Shown piece by piece: positions 34,616 to 44,528 of a DNA stretch of 64,000 nucleotides (position 1 is the first letter of the stretch; the number at the start of each line of letters is the position of its first letter). The notes under the pieces were generated by a model, which was given only the letters and a program-made list of their open reading frames with translations, did no database searches and had not been told where the DNA came from. The position numbers and the translations under genes are program-made. Source of the stretch: Salinirubellus salinus (GTDB taxonomy: Archaea; Halobacteriota; Halobacteria; Halobacteriales; Haloarculaceae); assembly GCF_025231485.1 (NCBI RefSeq), contig NZ_CP104003.1, forward strand, positions 2,356,001 through 2,420,000. The letters run 5' to 3'.

Positions 34616-35209
34616 TCACACCACCGCCAGCACGACTGTCATCGCCGTGGCCGCCGCCGGCGGGATGGTGAGGTTGTCGTCCACCACGTAGCCCGCCACG
34701 ACCGGCTTCACGCCGTCGGCGAGCGTCGCCGCCGCCCCGCCGGCCGCCGCGGCGAGCCACGAGGGGACGAACGGCACCGCCAGCAGCGTACAGGTCCCGA
34801 ACATCACCAGCAGGACGTACGTCCGTTTCACCGACTGGAGTTCGTCCGACCCGAGCAGGCCGCTCACCGGGTCGCCGATGGCCAGCATCAGCATCGAGGC
34901 GGCGGCGACCCCCTCCGTGACGCCGAGCCCGGCCGAGACGGCGAGGGCGACGAGCGTCATGCTCACCGTGTAGAGCGCGTAGCCGGCGAGGTTCTCCTGC
35001 TCGTACTCGCGGGTCAGGCGGTCGTAGACCCACGACTCCAGTCCCCCGAGCAGGCGACCGGCCTCAAGCGCCATCGCCACCACGAGGCCGAACACCCAGA
35101 GCCCCTGCACCGCTCGCCAGTCGTAGATACCCACGGCCCACCCCAGCGGGACGAGCGCGCCGAGCGAGTGGACGAGTCGGCGCTGGACCTCCGGGGGGAC
35201 CGAGACCAT
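34616..35209 (-). CDS. Dolichol kinase-like / CTP-dependent isoprenoid kinase family membrane protein
   Basis: A 197-residue protein with about six membrane helices, of the COG0170 (SEC59/VTE5) type. Features are RRLVHSLGALVPLGWAVGI at the start, ALEAGRLLGGLESW, and the conserved MLMLAIGDPVSGLLG with a metal/CTP-associated Asp, then KRTYVLLVMFGTCTLL. The archaeal substrate may be dolichol or another polyprenol used in N-glycosylation or lipid salvage. The start is 4 bases after the glyS stop, so it is the last gene of a three-gene operon (CBS protein, glyS, this). Confidence 0.82.
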   Translation of the reverse strand: MVSVPPEVQRRLVHSLGALVPLGWAVGIYDWRAVQGLWVFGLVVAMALEAGRLLGGLESWVYDRLTREYEQENLAGYALYTVSMTLVALAVSAGLGVTEGVAAASMLMLAIGDPVSGLLGSDELQSVKRTYVLLVMFGTCTLLAVPFVPSWLAAAAGGAAATLADGVKPVVAGYVVDDNLTIPPAAATAMTVVLAVV

Positions 35210-35213
35210 CGGG

Positions 35214-36950
35214 TTACTCGCCGAGCGTCTTCGTCCCCGCGCGGAGCGCGGTCAGTTCGGCCGGGAGGTCGGCCACGTCGACGCGAGCCTGCTCGGTCGA
35301 GTCGCGTTCACGGACGGTGACGGTGTCGTCCTCCAGCGTCTCGTAGTCGACGGTGACGCAGTAGGGCGTGCCCACCTCGTCCTGTCGGCGGTAGCGCCGG
35401 CCGATGTTGCCCGACTCGTCGTACTGGACCGAGAAGCCGGCGTCGCGGAGGGTCTCGGCGATCTCCTCGGCCGTCTCGTCCATGCCGTCCTTGCCCATCA
35501 GCGGGAACACGCCGACGGTCGTGGGCGCGACCTCCGCGGGCAGGTCGAGGTAGGCGCGCTCCTCGCCGTCCACCTCGTCGGTCGAGTAGGCGTGCGTCAG
35601 CACCGTGTAGACGATGCGGCCGATACCGAACGACGGCTCGACGACGTGCGGCGTGACGTGCTCGCCCGACTCCGTGACCGTCTCGACCGAGAAGTTCGCC
35701 ACCTCGCTGGCGACCTCGTAGGACTCGCCGTCGACCTCGACCGTGACCGAGTCGCCGTCGAAGGCGTCGGGGTCGGTCGCCGCGAGGTCGTGCAGGGCGT
35801 CGGCGATGTCTGCGGCGGCACCGCCGTACTCGGGGCCGAGCGTCGCCATGTCCAGGTCGACCGTGGCGCGCTCGACGGTCCGGGGCTCGTCGTACTGCTT
35901 GAACACGGTGAAGTCGTCGTCCGCGTACTCGCCGTGTTTCGAGAGGTCGTAGTCCGACCGGTAGGCGAACCCCGTTATCTCGACCCAGTTGCCGCCGACC
36001 TCCGCCTCGGCGTCCCAGCAGTCCGCGGCGTAGTGCGCCAGCTCGCCGCCGAGGTGCTGGCGGAAGCGGAACCGGTCCATGTCAACGCCGACGCGCTCGT
36101 ACCAGCCCTGCGAGACGCCGAGGTAGTAGGCCACCCACGGGTCAACGGTGCCCGAGTCGACGGCCTCCTGCACGGTCATCTCGACGTACTCCTCGTCCTC
36201 GGCCTCCTGCTCGGCCGCCGGGTAGAGCGTCAACTCCACGTCCGCGACCTTCGAGATGTCCGGCTCGTCCGCCTCCGGGTCGACGAAGTGCTCCAGCTCC
36301 GCTTGCGTGAACTCGCGCACCCGGACCAGCGCCCGCCGCGGGGCGATCTCGTTGCGCCACGCCGTGCCGATCTGGCCCACCGCGAACGGGAGCTGGCCGC
36401 GGGCGTACTCCTTCAGCCGCGGGAACTCGACGAAGATGCCCTGTGCCGTCTCGGGCCGGAGGTAGCCCTGCTTGCCCGTGCCGGGGCCGATGGTCGTCTC
36501 GAACATGAGGTTGAAGTCCTCGACCGGCACCCCGGCGAGCGACTCGCCACAGGAGGGGCAGACGAGGTCGTACTCCTCGAACAGCGCCTCGACGTCCGCG
36601 ATGGGCATCGCCTCGGCGTCGGCGACGTCCGTGCTATCCTCGACGATGTGGTCGGCCCGATGGGACGTCTCACACTCGGGACACACGATGATCATGTCGT
36701 CGAAGCCGTCGAGGTGGCCCGACGCCTCGAAGACGGCCTCGGGCATCACGTCGGGGGCGGCGATCTCGGTGTGGCCCTCTCGCGTGAGGAACCGGTCGCG
36801 CCACGCGTCCTCGATGGCCCGCTTCAGCGCCGCGCCCTGCGGCCCGTAGGTGTAGAAGCCGGCGACGCCGCCGTACGCCTCCACCGCGGGGAAGAAGAAC
36901 CCGCGACGCTTGGCGAGTTCGGCGACCGTCTCCAGTTCGTTCTCACGCAT
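35214..36950 (-). CDS. glyS: Glycyl-tRNA synthetase (class II, alpha2 type)
   Basis: A 578-residue enzyme that charges tRNA-Gly. It has RRGFFFPAVEAYGGVAGFYTYGP at the start, class II motif 1 and a zinc-binding segment with ICPECETSHRADHIVED and LVCPSCGESL. Motif 2 is GTAWRNEIAPRRALVRVREF and motif 3 EPSFGIGRIVYTVL. The C-terminal anticodon-binding domain carries VAPTTVGVFPLMGKDGM. Length is normal for the archaeal/eukaryal form. Its ATG overlaps the end of the CBS-protein gene by 8 bases, and the dolichol-kinase-like gene follows after 4 bases, so translation is coupled along the operon. Confidence 0.97.
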   Translation of the reverse strand: MRENELETVAELAKRRGFFFPAVEAYGGVAGFYTYGPQGAALKRAIEDAWRDRFLTREGHTEIAAPDVMPEAVFEASGHLDGFDDMIIVCPECETSHRADHIVEDSTDVADAEAMPIADVEALFEEYDLVCPSCGESLAGVPVEDFNLMFETTIGPGTGKQGYLRPETAQGIFVEFPRLKEYARGQLPFAVGQIGTAWRNEIAPRRALVRVREFTQAELEHFVDPEADEPDISKVADVELTLYPAAEQEAEDEEYVEMTVQEAVDSGTVDPWVAYYLGVSQGWYERVGVDMDRFRFRQHLGGELAHYAADCWDAEAEVGGNWVEITGFAYRSDYDLSKHGEYADDDFTVFKQYDEPRTVERATVDLDMATLGPEYGGAAADIADALHDLAATDPDAFDGDSVTVEVDGESYEVASEVANFSVETVTESGEHVTPHVVEPSFGIGRIVYTVLTHAYSTDEVDGEERAYLDLPAEVAPTTVGVFPLMGKDGMDETAEEIAETLRDAGFSVQYDESGNIGRRYRRQDEVGTPYCVTVDYETLEDDTVTVRERDSTEQARVDVADLPAELTALRAGTKTLGE

Positions 36951-37797
36951 CGACGAGCGCCTCCAGCAGGTCCATGTCGACGACGACGCCGACGAGGTCG
37001 CCCGCCTCGAGGACGGGGATCTGCTCGATGCCGTGTGAGATCATGAGCTGAGCCGCCTCGCGGGCGGTCCGCTTGGCCGAGACGGTGACGAGGTCCTCGG
37101 TCATGAACTCGCGGACGGGTTCGCTCGGTATCTCGACGTTCCGCGTCGGCGTGTAGCGCGACCCGACAGCCTTGATGCCCTCCCACATCCACTCGTCGTC
37201 CTGGTCGGCGAAGGAGTCGCCCGTCTCCGCCTCACCCTCGACGACGCGGGCCACGTCGATGATGTCCACCTCGGTGAGCATCCCGCACGGTTCGCCCTCC
37301 TCGTCGAGGACGACGCCGTAGGGGACCTGTGCGTAGGAGAGTTCGCGGCCAGCGACGGGGAGCGGCGTCTCGACGTACACGGAGTTGACGGCGGCCGTCC
37401 GCACCTCGCCGACCACCGTGTCCCCGTCGGTCAGGCCGTCGGCGATGGCCCGGACCACGTCGGTGATGGTGACGATGCCCACGAGTCGGCTGTCGACCAC
37501 CGGGACGCGGCGAGCGCCCGTCTCGCGCATCAGCGCGGCCAGTTCCGAGATATCGTCGTCCGCCTCGACGCTCGGGACGGCCTCGACGAGCATCGCGAGC
37601 TGGTCCTCGTCGGGCTGGTCGATGAGCGACTCGCGCGAGACCAGCCCACGGAACTCCTCGCCGTCGTCGGTCTGTTTGACCACCGGGACGGAGGAGAACG
37701 ACCGCTCCTGGAGGTATGCGAGCACGTCCTCGCGGGTACCGGGGAGCTCGACAGTCACGAGCGACTCCCGGGGAGTCATAGCGTCTGCGACGTTCAT
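36943..37797 (-). CDS. Four-CBS-domain protein
   Basis: A 284-residue protein of four CBS motifs forming two Bateman modules: MNVADAMTPRESLVTVELPG, VEAVPSVEADDDISELAALM, VRTAAVNSVYVETPLPVAGR and VREFMTEDLVTVSAKRTARE. Each has the G-(I/V)-(V/L)-T/S-x-x-D end (GIVTITDVVRAI, GMLTEVDIIDVA, GVVVDMDLLEAL). Such proteins bind AMP, ATP or S-adenosyl-methionine and act as energy sensors. Its partner is unknown, but the 8-base overlap with glyS makes a link with translation capacity plausible. The promoter is probably CTCTTAGTAG (minus strand, near 37822), about 25-30 bases upstream. Confidence 0.9.
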   Translation of the reverse strand: MNVADAMTPRESLVTVELPGTREDVLAYLQERSFSSVPVVKQTDDGEEFRGLVSRESLIDQPDEDQLAMLVEAVPSVEADDDISELAALMRETGARRVPVVDSRLVGIVTITDVVRAIADGLTDGDTVVGEVRTAAVNSVYVETPLPVAGRELSYAQVPYGVVLDEEGEPCGMLTEVDIIDVARVVEGEAETGDSFADQDDEWMWEGIKAVGSRYTPTRNVEIPSEPVREFMTEDLVTVSAKRTAREAAQLMISHGIEQIPVLEAGDLVGVVVDMDLLEALVDA

Positions 37798-37876
37798 AGA
37801 CAGGGTGGCGCGCCGGCGCTACTAAGAGGTTTCACATCCGCGCGGCGCCCTCACACGCGTCGACGCCGCTCGACGG

Positions 37877-38590
37877 TCACTCCTCGGTCGACTCGTCGTC
37901 GAAGTCCTCCGGGAGCCGCTGGTCCTCGACTTCCTCGGGGTCGACGTCGTCCAGTCGGGCGTTCTGCATCGGTGGGTTCTCCCCGGCCATCTGCGCGACG
38001 GTCCATCGGTCGAACTCCTCGACCCCCTCGACGGCGGCCTTCTCCATCTCCTCGGAGACCTGCTGCAGGCGCTGCTCCCCGTCCGGGAAGAACGGCTCCC
38101 ACTGCTCGTGGCGGAAGCTCCCGAGGTGGGTCTTGTCGAGCAACTGGACGTGCGTGTACATCTCCCCCTGCTTCATCGCGGTGGCGATGAGCGGGTTCGC
38201 GTGCATCAGCTCGTAGTTGCCGGCCAGCAGGATGGCCCGGTCCGTCTCCCGGTCGTAGAAGACGGTCACCTGGAAGACGGTCCCGGCCACCTCGTTGCGG
38301 AACACCTCGTACTCGTCGAACCCACCGGGGCGGAACGCGCTCGTGAAGTCCTCCTCGTAGTTGTTCGGGATGACGTAGGTGAGCCCGAAGCGGCCCTCCG
38401 GTTCCACGCGGGGGCTCTCGGGGGCGGTGTGGCCGGCGCCGACGTAGGTGGCGTCCCAGCCGTCCGCTTCCAGCTCCTCGGCCATCGCCTTCATCTCCTC
38501 GATGGTCGCCTCCCAGGCGTCCTTGTACGCCTGTGCGTTCTGACTCATCCGCTCGGCGTAGTCGAGTTCGTCTTCGGTGTGCGTGGGCAT
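37877..38590 (-). CDS. Conserved haloarchaeal protein (DUF7529-like)
   Basis: A 237-residue acidic cytoplasmic protein from ATG 38590. Recognisable blocks are AYKDAWEATIEEMKAMAEEL, DATYVGAGHTAPESPRV, FGLTYVIPNNYEEDF and GEMYTHVQLLDKTHLGSFRH. I recall these blocks as shared by a haloarchaea-specific family; the DUF number is uncertain. The fold seems to be alpha/beta with a helical N-terminus, and the last 40 residues are highly acidic. No catalytic signature is known. It is transcribed in the same direction as the glyS operon and the importer operon, with independent gaps on both sides. Confidence 0.6.
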   Translation of the reverse strand: MPTHTEDELDYAERMSQNAQAYKDAWEATIEEMKAMAEELEADGWDATYVGAGHTAPESPRVEPEGRFGLTYVIPNNYEEDFTSAFRPGGFDEYEVFRNEVAGTVFQVTVFYDRETDRAILLAGNYELMHANPLIATAMKQGEMYTHVQLLDKTHLGSFRHEQWEPFFPDGEQRLQQVSEEMEKAAVEGVEEFDRWTVAQMAGENPPMQNARLDDVDPEEVEDQRLPEDFDDESTEE

Positions 38591-38644
38591 TCTTGGCGGC
38601 CGTAGCGGCCCCACACGGAAAGCCCTTTTCAGGTTCTCCGGGGC

Positions 38645-39073
38645 TCAGGCCCCGACGACCACGCCGAACACCGTCTCCATCACGAACGAGATGGCGAGCA
38701 TCAGGGCACCCGCAAGCAACACCCGGACGCCGGTCGGGAACCGCTCGCTGGGCGCCAGCGCGAAACCGCCGAGCAGCCGGTCGACGAGCGCCTGGAACGG
38801 CGTCGACTCCGCCGACCGACTCACGTACGGTTCGTCGCGCCACGCTGGCGTCGGCCGCGAGAGCACGCCGCCGATTCCGAGCGCGAGGAAGCCGACGACG
38901 AACAGGAGGTACTTCACGCCCAGCCAGCGCCCGCCCAGCGCGAAACTGATGGCGGCGCTGACGGCGACGACGACTGTCGTCAGGACGAGCGCGCGGGCCA
39001 GCGCGTCGAGCAGTCGGCGGGCGAACGAGGCGCTGTCGGCGCCCCCGCCGTCGACGCCCTGACCGACGCTCAT
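38645..39073 (-). CDS. Small membrane protein at the end of the dipeptide-importer operon
   Basis: A 142-residue protein from ATG 39073, one base after the stop of the ABC ATPase gene, so it belongs to the importer operon. It has three to four hydrophobic segments: around ALVLTTVVVAVSAAISFALG, LGVKYLLFVVGFLALGIGGV and VRVLLAGALMLAISFVMETV. The loop between helices 2 and 3 contains RPTPAWRDEPYVSRSAEST. It has no similarity to standard Dpp/Opp subunits that I recognise. Its position suggests an accessory subunit of the importer, possibly contacting the membrane domain fused to the upstream ATPase; this is inference. Confidence 0.6.
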   Translation of the reverse strand: MSVGQGVDGGGADSASFARRLLDALARALVLTTVVVAVSAAISFALGGRWLGVKYLLFVVGFLALGIGGVLSRPTPAWRDEPYVSRSAESTPFQALVDRLLGGFALAPSERFPTGVRVLLAGALMLAISFVMETVFGVVVGA

Positions 39074-39074
39074 C

Positions 39075-41567
39075 TCAGTCGTCGGCGCTCGCGGCGCCGG
39101 CACTCGACCCGCCCTCGGTCCGACCCAGCACGCGGTCGAACACGGGCTCTGGTTCCTCGTACTCCGCCAGGTGACGGTGACAGAAGCTCGTCCGTCCCGA
39201 CTCGCTGACGGGGTTGTGCGCGGGCTTCTCGCCGTCACACACGCTGGAGAACTCGGCGGCGAGTACCTCCAGCGCACGCTCCTCGTCGCCGTCCATCGCC
39301 GCCTCGACGGCCTCGGTGACCGTCGGCCGGACCGACTCGGGGAGGGTCTCCAGCATCTCGAGACCGCTCCGGTCGTCCGGCGTCCCGTCCGTCGTCGGCG
39401 TGGCCGGGTTCCCCTCGCCGAAGATCTCGACGAGGATGTCCTCGTAGCCGGCGAACCGCGTCTCCAGACCGAGCAGTTCGCGCGTCGTCTCGGTCAGGGT
39501 CTTGTCCGCGCGCTGGCGCTCGCGGAGGATGCCGCGCAGCACCTCGATACCCTCCCAGACGTCGTCGTCGAGCGTCTCGTACTCGTCGGGGCGTATCTTC
39601 ACCGGACAGCGCGTGGCGAACGGGCAGCCCTCGGGCGGGAACCGCGGCGACGGGGGCGTCCCGCGCAGGGTCACCCGCTCGCGGTCCGCCGTCGGGTCCG
39701 TCGACGGGATGGCCGACAGCAGCGAGTACGTGTACGGGTTCTTCGGCTGCTCGAACAACTCCTCGGTGTCGCCGATCTCCATGATGTGTCCGAGGTACAT
39801 CACCGCGACCCGGTCACAGATGTGCCGAACGACCGAGAGGTCGTGGGCGATGAACAGGTACGTCAGCCCGAACTCGTCCTGCAGGTCCTCGAGCAGGTTG
39901 AGGATCTTCGCCTGCACGGAGACGTCGAGCGCCGAGACCGGTTCGTCGAGGACGACGAACTCCGGTTCCAGCGCGAGCGCCCGCGCGATACCGATGCGCT
40001 GGCGCTGGCCCCCGCTGAACTGGTGGGGGTACCGGAAGTAGTGCTCCTCCTGCAGGCCGACCGTGCGCAGGAGGTTCCGGACGTGTTCACGCCGGATGCG
40101 GCTCTTGGACTTCACGACGTCCACGTCGACGGTCAACTCGGTCCCGTCGTCGTCCACGGTGACACGGACGTCGTCGGGCGAGAGGGGGACGTTCTCCCGG
40201 ACCTGCACGTCGGTGCCCGTCGAGTCGACGGTGACGGTCAGGTCCACGTCACGGCCCTCCGCACCCTCGGGCGCCTCGACGCCGTCGCCCGTCACGGTCG
40301 CGGGCTTGTTCGCCTCGACCGTCACCGCGAGGTTGGGCCAGTCGTGGACGTCGAGCGGCTCCCGGACGATCTCGCCGACCGTCATCCGGTCGTTGAGCGA
40401 GGACTCCGGGTCCTGGAACACGATCTGTGCGTTCCGCCGCCAGTTCTTGAGGTCCGTGCCGGCGAGCTTCGTGATGTCCTCGCCGTCGAACAGCACCTCG
40501 CCGTCCGTGGCGTTCTCGAGCTGGACGAGCGTCCGTCCGAGCGTGGTCTTCCCACAGCCGGACTCGCCGACGAGCCCCAGCGTCTCGCCACGCTTGATCT
40601 CGAAGTCGACGCCGTCGACGGCCTTGACCGGGGTGCCGGCCACGGCGCTGGCGCCGTCCTCCTCGGTGTCGAGCCGCGCGGGGTTGAGCGTCGGCGTCGC
40701 CCCCTGTCCCCAGAGGTCGAACACCATCACCGCCACGTAGAACGTGGCGAGCGCGCCCGGCACGATCGCCAACAGCAGCGAGAAGAAGTTCCCCAGCACC
40801 GGGACGAGCAACAGCGGGACGAGGATGGGCGTCAACACGAGGTTCACGAGGTACGCGAGGATGGCGCCGAGCACGCCGCCGAAGATGGCGACGAGCACCG
40901 CGGCACCCCACTTGCGGGCGTACTCGCCCTCGGTGACCGTGCTCGTGACGGTGCCCAGCGCGAAGCCGGCAGCGACCCGGCCGGTGTAGGCGGCGTTGGC
41001 GATGGCCGCCGGGGCGAGGTAGCCGAGCAGGAGCGTCAGCACCGCCCCGCCGGCGGTCAGCGCCGTGGCGGTCGACCCGCCGACCACGTCGGCGACGCCG
41101 AGCGCGCTCGCCGCCCCGACACCGAGCACCGCGAACGGTACCGCGAGGTAGGCGGCGGCGACGACCAGTCCCTTCGCGCCGTCGGCGAACAGCCGCCGCA
41201 CGTCCTTCAGCGGCGGCAGCGGATCGCCGACGACGGTGGCCCGCGTCACGCGGGTGTAGTAGCCGAAGGCGGCGATGCCGGGCACCAGCAACAGCAGGCC
41301 CAGCCCCGCCCCGGCAGCCGTCGGGAGGTCCACGGCCCCCACGGCCAGCAGGACGCCGAAGACCGGCGCGAGCTGGAGCAGCGTCCCCGGCAGGCTCACG
41401 TCGGCCGGGATCTCGGGGAGACCGATGTCGCCACCACCGTAGTAGGTCCGCAACTGGTTCACGTCGACGAGGGCGGAGCCGGCAGCGCCGGGCGTGGCGC
41501 CGGCCGCCATCCCCCCGTCGGACGCGAGTTCCGACGAAGCCTCGCTGCGGTCGGTCCCGTCAGTCAT
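39075..41567 (-). CDS. Dipeptide-type ABC importer ATPase fused to a DUF4013-like membrane domain
   Basis: An 830-residue protein. Residues about 33-47 ([15 protein letters not shown]) look like the first strand of a DppF-type ATPase. That strand is interrupted by a polytopic domain (about 60-300; six or more helices, including [20 protein letters not shown] and [20 protein letters not shown]) that matches DUF4013. The ATPase then continues with [20 protein letters not shown] (Walker A near 334) and the Q-loop [15 protein letters not shown] beta-rich insertion of about 80 residues follows (about 407-485), then [10 protein letters not shown] (signature, near 515), and [11 protein letters not shown] and the H-loop. 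The tail with CPFATRCPV is expanded before the last cysteines. Its ATG overlaps the upstream ATPase gene by 8 bases. Confidence 0.88.
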   Translation of the reverse strand: MTDGTDRSEASSELASDGGMAAGATPGAAGSALVDVNQLRTYYGGGDIGLPEIPADVSLPGTLLQLAPVFGVLLAVGAVDLPTAAGAGLGLLLLVPGIAAFGYYTRVTRATVVGDPLPPLKDVRRLFADGAKGLVVAAAYLAVPFAVLGVGAASALGVADVVGGSTATALTAGGAVLTLLLGYLAPAAIANAAYTGRVAAGFALGTVTSTVTEGEYARKWGAAVLVAIFGGVLGAILAYLVNLVLTPILVPLLLVPVLGNFFSLLLAIVPGALATFYVAVMVFDLWGQGATPTLNPARLDTEEDGASAVAGTPVKAVDGVDFEIKRGETLGLVGESGCGKTTLGRTLVQLENATDGEVLFDGEDITKLAGTDLKNWRRNAQIVFQDPESSLNDRMTVGEIVREPLDVHDWPNLAVTVEANKPATVTGDGVEAPEGAEGRDVDLTVTVDSTGTDVQVRENVPLSPDDVRVTVDDDGTELTVDVDVVKSKSRIRREHVRNLLRTVGLQEEHYFRYPHQFSGGQRQRIGIARALALEPEFVVLDEPVSALDVSVQAKILNLLEDLQDEFGLTYLFIAHDLSVVRHICDRVAVMYLGHIMEIGDTEELFEQPKNPYTYSLLSAIPSTDPTADRERVTLRGTPPSPRFPPEGCPFATRCPVKIRPDEYETLDDDVWEGIEVLRGILRERQRADKTLTETTRELLGLETRFAGYEDILVEIFGEGNPATPTTDGTPDDRSGLEMLETLPESVRPTVTEAVEAAMDGDEERALEVLAAEFSSVCDGEKPAHNPVSESGRTSFCHRHLAEYEEPEPVFDRVLGRTEGGSSAGAASADD

Positions 41568-42936
41568 CGGAACTCACCTCCTCTGCCGCGAGGTCGCGGT
41601 GGTACGCCACCGCCTCCTCCTCGCTCCGGTCCTCGGGGTAGAGGAGGCACGAGGCGGTGTGGTCGGCCTCGCGGTCGGAGACGTCCACCGACTGCGGGTG
41701 GATGGCCTCGCAGGCCTCGAACGCCTCCGGACAGCGCGGCGCGAACCGACAGTACGTCGGGGGTTCGTTCGGCGTCGGCACGTCGCCCTCGATGGTGGCG
41801 AGGCGGTCGGCACCGACGTTCTCGCCCGGGATCGAGGCGAGCAACCCCTGCGTGTACGGGTGTTTCGGGTTGGCGAACAGGTCCTCGACGGGCGCGCTCT
41901 CGACGACCTCGCCCGCGTACATCACGTTGACGCGGTCGGCGATCTCGGCGATGACGCCCATGTCGTGGGTGATGAACATGATAGAGAGGTCTCGCTCCTC
42001 CTGCAACTCGTCGAGCAACTCGAGGATCTGGGCCTGTATGGTGACGTCCAGTGCCGTCGTCGGCTCGTCGCAGATGAGCAGTTCCGGCTGACAGGCCAGC
42101 GCCATCGCGATGACCGCACGCTGGCGCATCCCACCGGAGAACTGGTGGGGGTACTCGTCGATACGACGCCGCGCGTCCGGAATCTGCACGGCTTCGAGGA
42201 GGCGGATGGCCTCGTCCGTCGCGGGCTTACCACGGAGGTTCTGGTGGAGGCGCAGCGCCTCCTTGATCTGGTTCCCGACCGTGTAGACCGGGTTCAGCGA
42301 CGTGAGCGGGTCCTGGAAGATCATCGCGATACCCGAGCCCCGGAATCCACGGAGCGCCGGCTCCGGCGCGCGGGTGGTGTCCACGTAGCCCACGTCGCCG
42401 TCGCGGACGACGAAGTCCGTCTCGTCGGTCACACCGAGACGGTCGGTGAGCCGTCGCTTCACGAGGTCACGCACGTCCAGCCCGTCGAGCAGGTCCGTCG
42501 CGTCCACGTCGCGGGCGGCCAACCCACGGTGGTCCGGGTCCCCGGTGATGCGGGCTGGCGAGACCCCCCGCGAGAGGAGTTCGCCGACCAGCGAGCCGAG
42601 ATCCTCCTGCTCGCGGAGTTTCGCCACGTCGACGACACGACGCGGGTAGTCGTCGGCGAGACGTTCGACCGTCGTCGGGTCGGAGAAGCGGACGCTACCG
42701 CCGACGACCCGACCGGGGGTGTCGACCAGCCCCATGATGGAGCGTGCGGTGACCGACTTGCCCGAGCCGGACTCGCCGACGATACCGACCGTCTCGCCGT
42801 CGCCGATCTCGAAACTGATGCCGTCCACGGCCCGGATGGTCTCCCGGTCCGTGAAGAACGACGTCTGCAGGTTGTCGACCGCGAGGACGGGTTCCTCGCC
42901 ACCGGCCGACCCGGGGCGCTGGGTCTGCTGACTCAT
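41560..42936 (-). CDS. Dipeptide-type ABC importer ATPase (DppD-like)
   Basis: A 458-residue ATP-binding subunit. Walker A is [17 protein letters not shown] (residues about 49-65), the Q-loop [10 protein letters not shown] near 205, the signature [11 protein letters not shown], Walker [14 protein letters not shown], and the H-loop FITHDMGVI. The C-terminal [14 protein letters not shown] cysteine cluster typical of oligopeptide importers is present. About 100 extra residues lie between Walker A and the Q-loop (about 85-185; [40 protein letters not shown]), so the protein is longer than bacterial DppD. ATG 42936 overlaps the permease stop (TGATG); its own end overlaps the next ATPase gene by 8 bases. 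Confidence 0.92.
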   Translation of the reverse strand: MSQQTQRPGSAGGEEPVLAVDNLQTSFFTDRETIRAVDGISFEIGDGETVGIVGESGSGKSVTARSIMGLVDTPGRVVGGSVRFSDPTTVERLADDYPRRVVDVAKLREQEDLGSLVGELLSRGVSPARITGDPDHRGLAARDVDATDLLDGLDVRDLVKRRLTDRLGVTDETDFVVRDGDVGYVDTTRAPEPALRGFRGSGIAMIFQDPLTSLNPVYTVGNQIKEALRLHQNLRGKPATDEAIRLLEAVQIPDARRRIDEYPHQFSGGMRQRAVIAMALACQPELLICDEPTTALDVTIQAQILELLDELQEERDLSIMFITHDMGVIAEIADRVNVMYAGEVVESAPVEDLFANPKHPYTQGLLASIPGENVGADRLATIEGDVPTPNEPPTYCRFAPRCPEAFEACEAIHPQSVDVSDREADHTASCLLYPEDRSEEEAVAYHRDLAAEEVSSDD

Positions 42937-44528
42937 CACCCACCACCCCCTGCGGCCGCAGCCTCCGCAGCGCCACCTTCGCCACCTTCGGACTGCGGGT
43001 CGATGGCGTCGCGGATGCCGTCACCCATCGCGTTGAACGCCGTGACGACGAACACGATGAGCAGGCCCGGGATCAGCGCGATGTGCCCGGAGTTGGTCGT
43101 GACGTACGAGCGGCCGCCGGCGACGGCCCGCCCCCACTCGGGGGTGGGTGGCGTGATGCCGATGCCGAGGAACGACAGCGCCGCCGTCGTGATGATGACG
43201 CCGCCGATGGTCAGCGAGCCGTAGATGAGCAGGTAGCCGAGGATGTACGGCAGCATGTGCTTGCGCATCGTCTGGGTCGAGCGCTGCCCGTACGAGCGGG
43301 CGGCGTCCACCCACTCCTGCTCGGACACCTGGAAGGCGGGCCCACGCACGGCGCGCCAGAGCCCCGGGAAGTAGACGAACCCGAGGATGACCGCGATGAG
43401 GAAACCGCCGTCGTATATGGTGGTCAACCAGTGGTCGGCGAAGACCACGGACAGCAGTATCAGCAACAGGATGGCCGGGATGGTCTGGATGGTGTCGGAG
43501 ACCATCACCACCGAGAGGTCGATGAGTCCCTTGTAGTACGCCGTCAGCAGGCCGAACAGCGCGGCGAGGAAGCTACTGATGGCGATGGCGATGAGGCCGA
43601 CGAACAGCGATATCCGGGCCCCGTAGGCCATGAACGTGAACAGGTCCTGGCCGGGCGTCTGCATCGTCCCGAACGGGTGGTACCGGCCGAACTGGTCGTA
43701 ACTGAACGGCTTGGTGTACTGGTCGGGACCGGTGGAGGCCGCGGCGAGGTTCGCGTTCGCCGGCAGCACCTCCTCTACCTGCCCCGTCTCCTCGTCGAAG
43801 TACTTGATGGAGTTGTCGGGGTTGTACGCGCCGGTGACGTTCTGCTCGAACGTCGTCGGCGAGACGGCCGGCGCGAAGATAGCCAGCGTCAGGAACAGGA
43901 TGACGATGACCATCCCGAACTGACCCCAGCGGTGCGAGCGCAGGCGCCGGACCACGTCGTCACGCGGCGTCCAGTCGGCATAGCGGTAGTGCTCGACGAA
44001 CGTCCGGTAGCCGTACCAGAGCCAGTAGAGGAAGACGAACACGTAGGCGACGATGAGCCCGGTTCGGAGCGCCCACGCCGCCGCGGGCGAGAGGCCCGTC
44101 TCGAAGCCGAGGTTCGTCGGGAAGGTGCCGTCCCACGGCGCCGAGGCGCCGGGACCGGTCTGCCAGCCCTGGTTCGGGATGGTCTCGCGAGAGAGCAGGT
44201 TCGGGAGCGAGCGGGCGAACTCGATTATCGGGTCGAGCGCCGTCTCGGCCGCGAACTGGCCGACGATGCCGCCGCCGGCCGCCGCCGCGCCGCCGCTGCC
44301 CGCCGCCTCGGCCGCGCTGCTCTGTCCGAGGAACGTCAGGACACCGCGGACGACGGCCCCGACGATGGACTCGGTGGTCACGCTGAGGAACGTCAGCAGC
44401 GACCCGAACTGGACCGCGAGCAACAGCGCGAACACGACGCCCCACAGCAACGCCGGGCGAGGGTTGCGCCGGATACGCGCGGCGAGCGGTGCGTTCTCCG
44501 TGTCGGAGTCTGGTGTAGTGGTACTCAT
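42936..44528 (-). CDS. Dipeptide-type ABC importer permease (DppC-like) with extended N-terminus
   Basis: A 530-residue permease. The core begins near residue 190 (RLRSHRWGQFGMVIVILFLT) and contains the BPD-permease EAA loop region DAARSYGQRSTQTMRKHMLP and the final GLLIVFVVTAFNAMGDGIRD. Ahead of it are about 190 extra residues with at least two membrane helices (PALLWGVVFALLLAVQFGSL and TGLIVAYVFVFLYWLWYGYR) separated by an Ala/Gly-rich extracytoplasmic region. A 70-residue loop after the first core helix (VSPTTFEQNVTGAYNPDNSI) faces outside. The start overlaps the DppB-like stop by 4 bases (ATGA). Confidence 0.92.
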   Translation of the reverse strand: MSTTTPDSDTENAPLAARIRRNPRPALLWGVVFALLLAVQFGSLLTFLSVTTESIVGAVVRGVLTFLGQSSAAEAAGSGGAAAAGGGIVGQFAAETALDPIIEFARSLPNLLSRETIPNQGWQTGPGASAPWDGTFPTNLGFETGLSPAAAWALRTGLIVAYVFVFLYWLWYGYRTFVEHYRYADWTPRDDVVRRLRSHRWGQFGMVIVILFLTLAIFAPAVSPTTFEQNVTGAYNPDNSIKYFDEETGQVEEVLPANANLAAASTGPDQYTKPFSYDQFGRYHPFGTMQTPGQDLFTFMAYGARISLFVGLIAIAISSFLAALFGLLTAYYKGLIDLSVVMVSDTIQTIPAILLLILLSVVFADHWLTTIYDGGFLIAVILGFVYFPGLWRAVRGPAFQVSEQEWVDAARSYGQRSTQTMRKHMLPYILGYLLIYGSLTIGGVIITTAALSFLGIGITPPTPEWGRAVAGGRSYVTTNSGHIALIPGLLIVFVVTAFNAMGDGIRDAIDPQSEGGEGGAAEAAAAGGGG

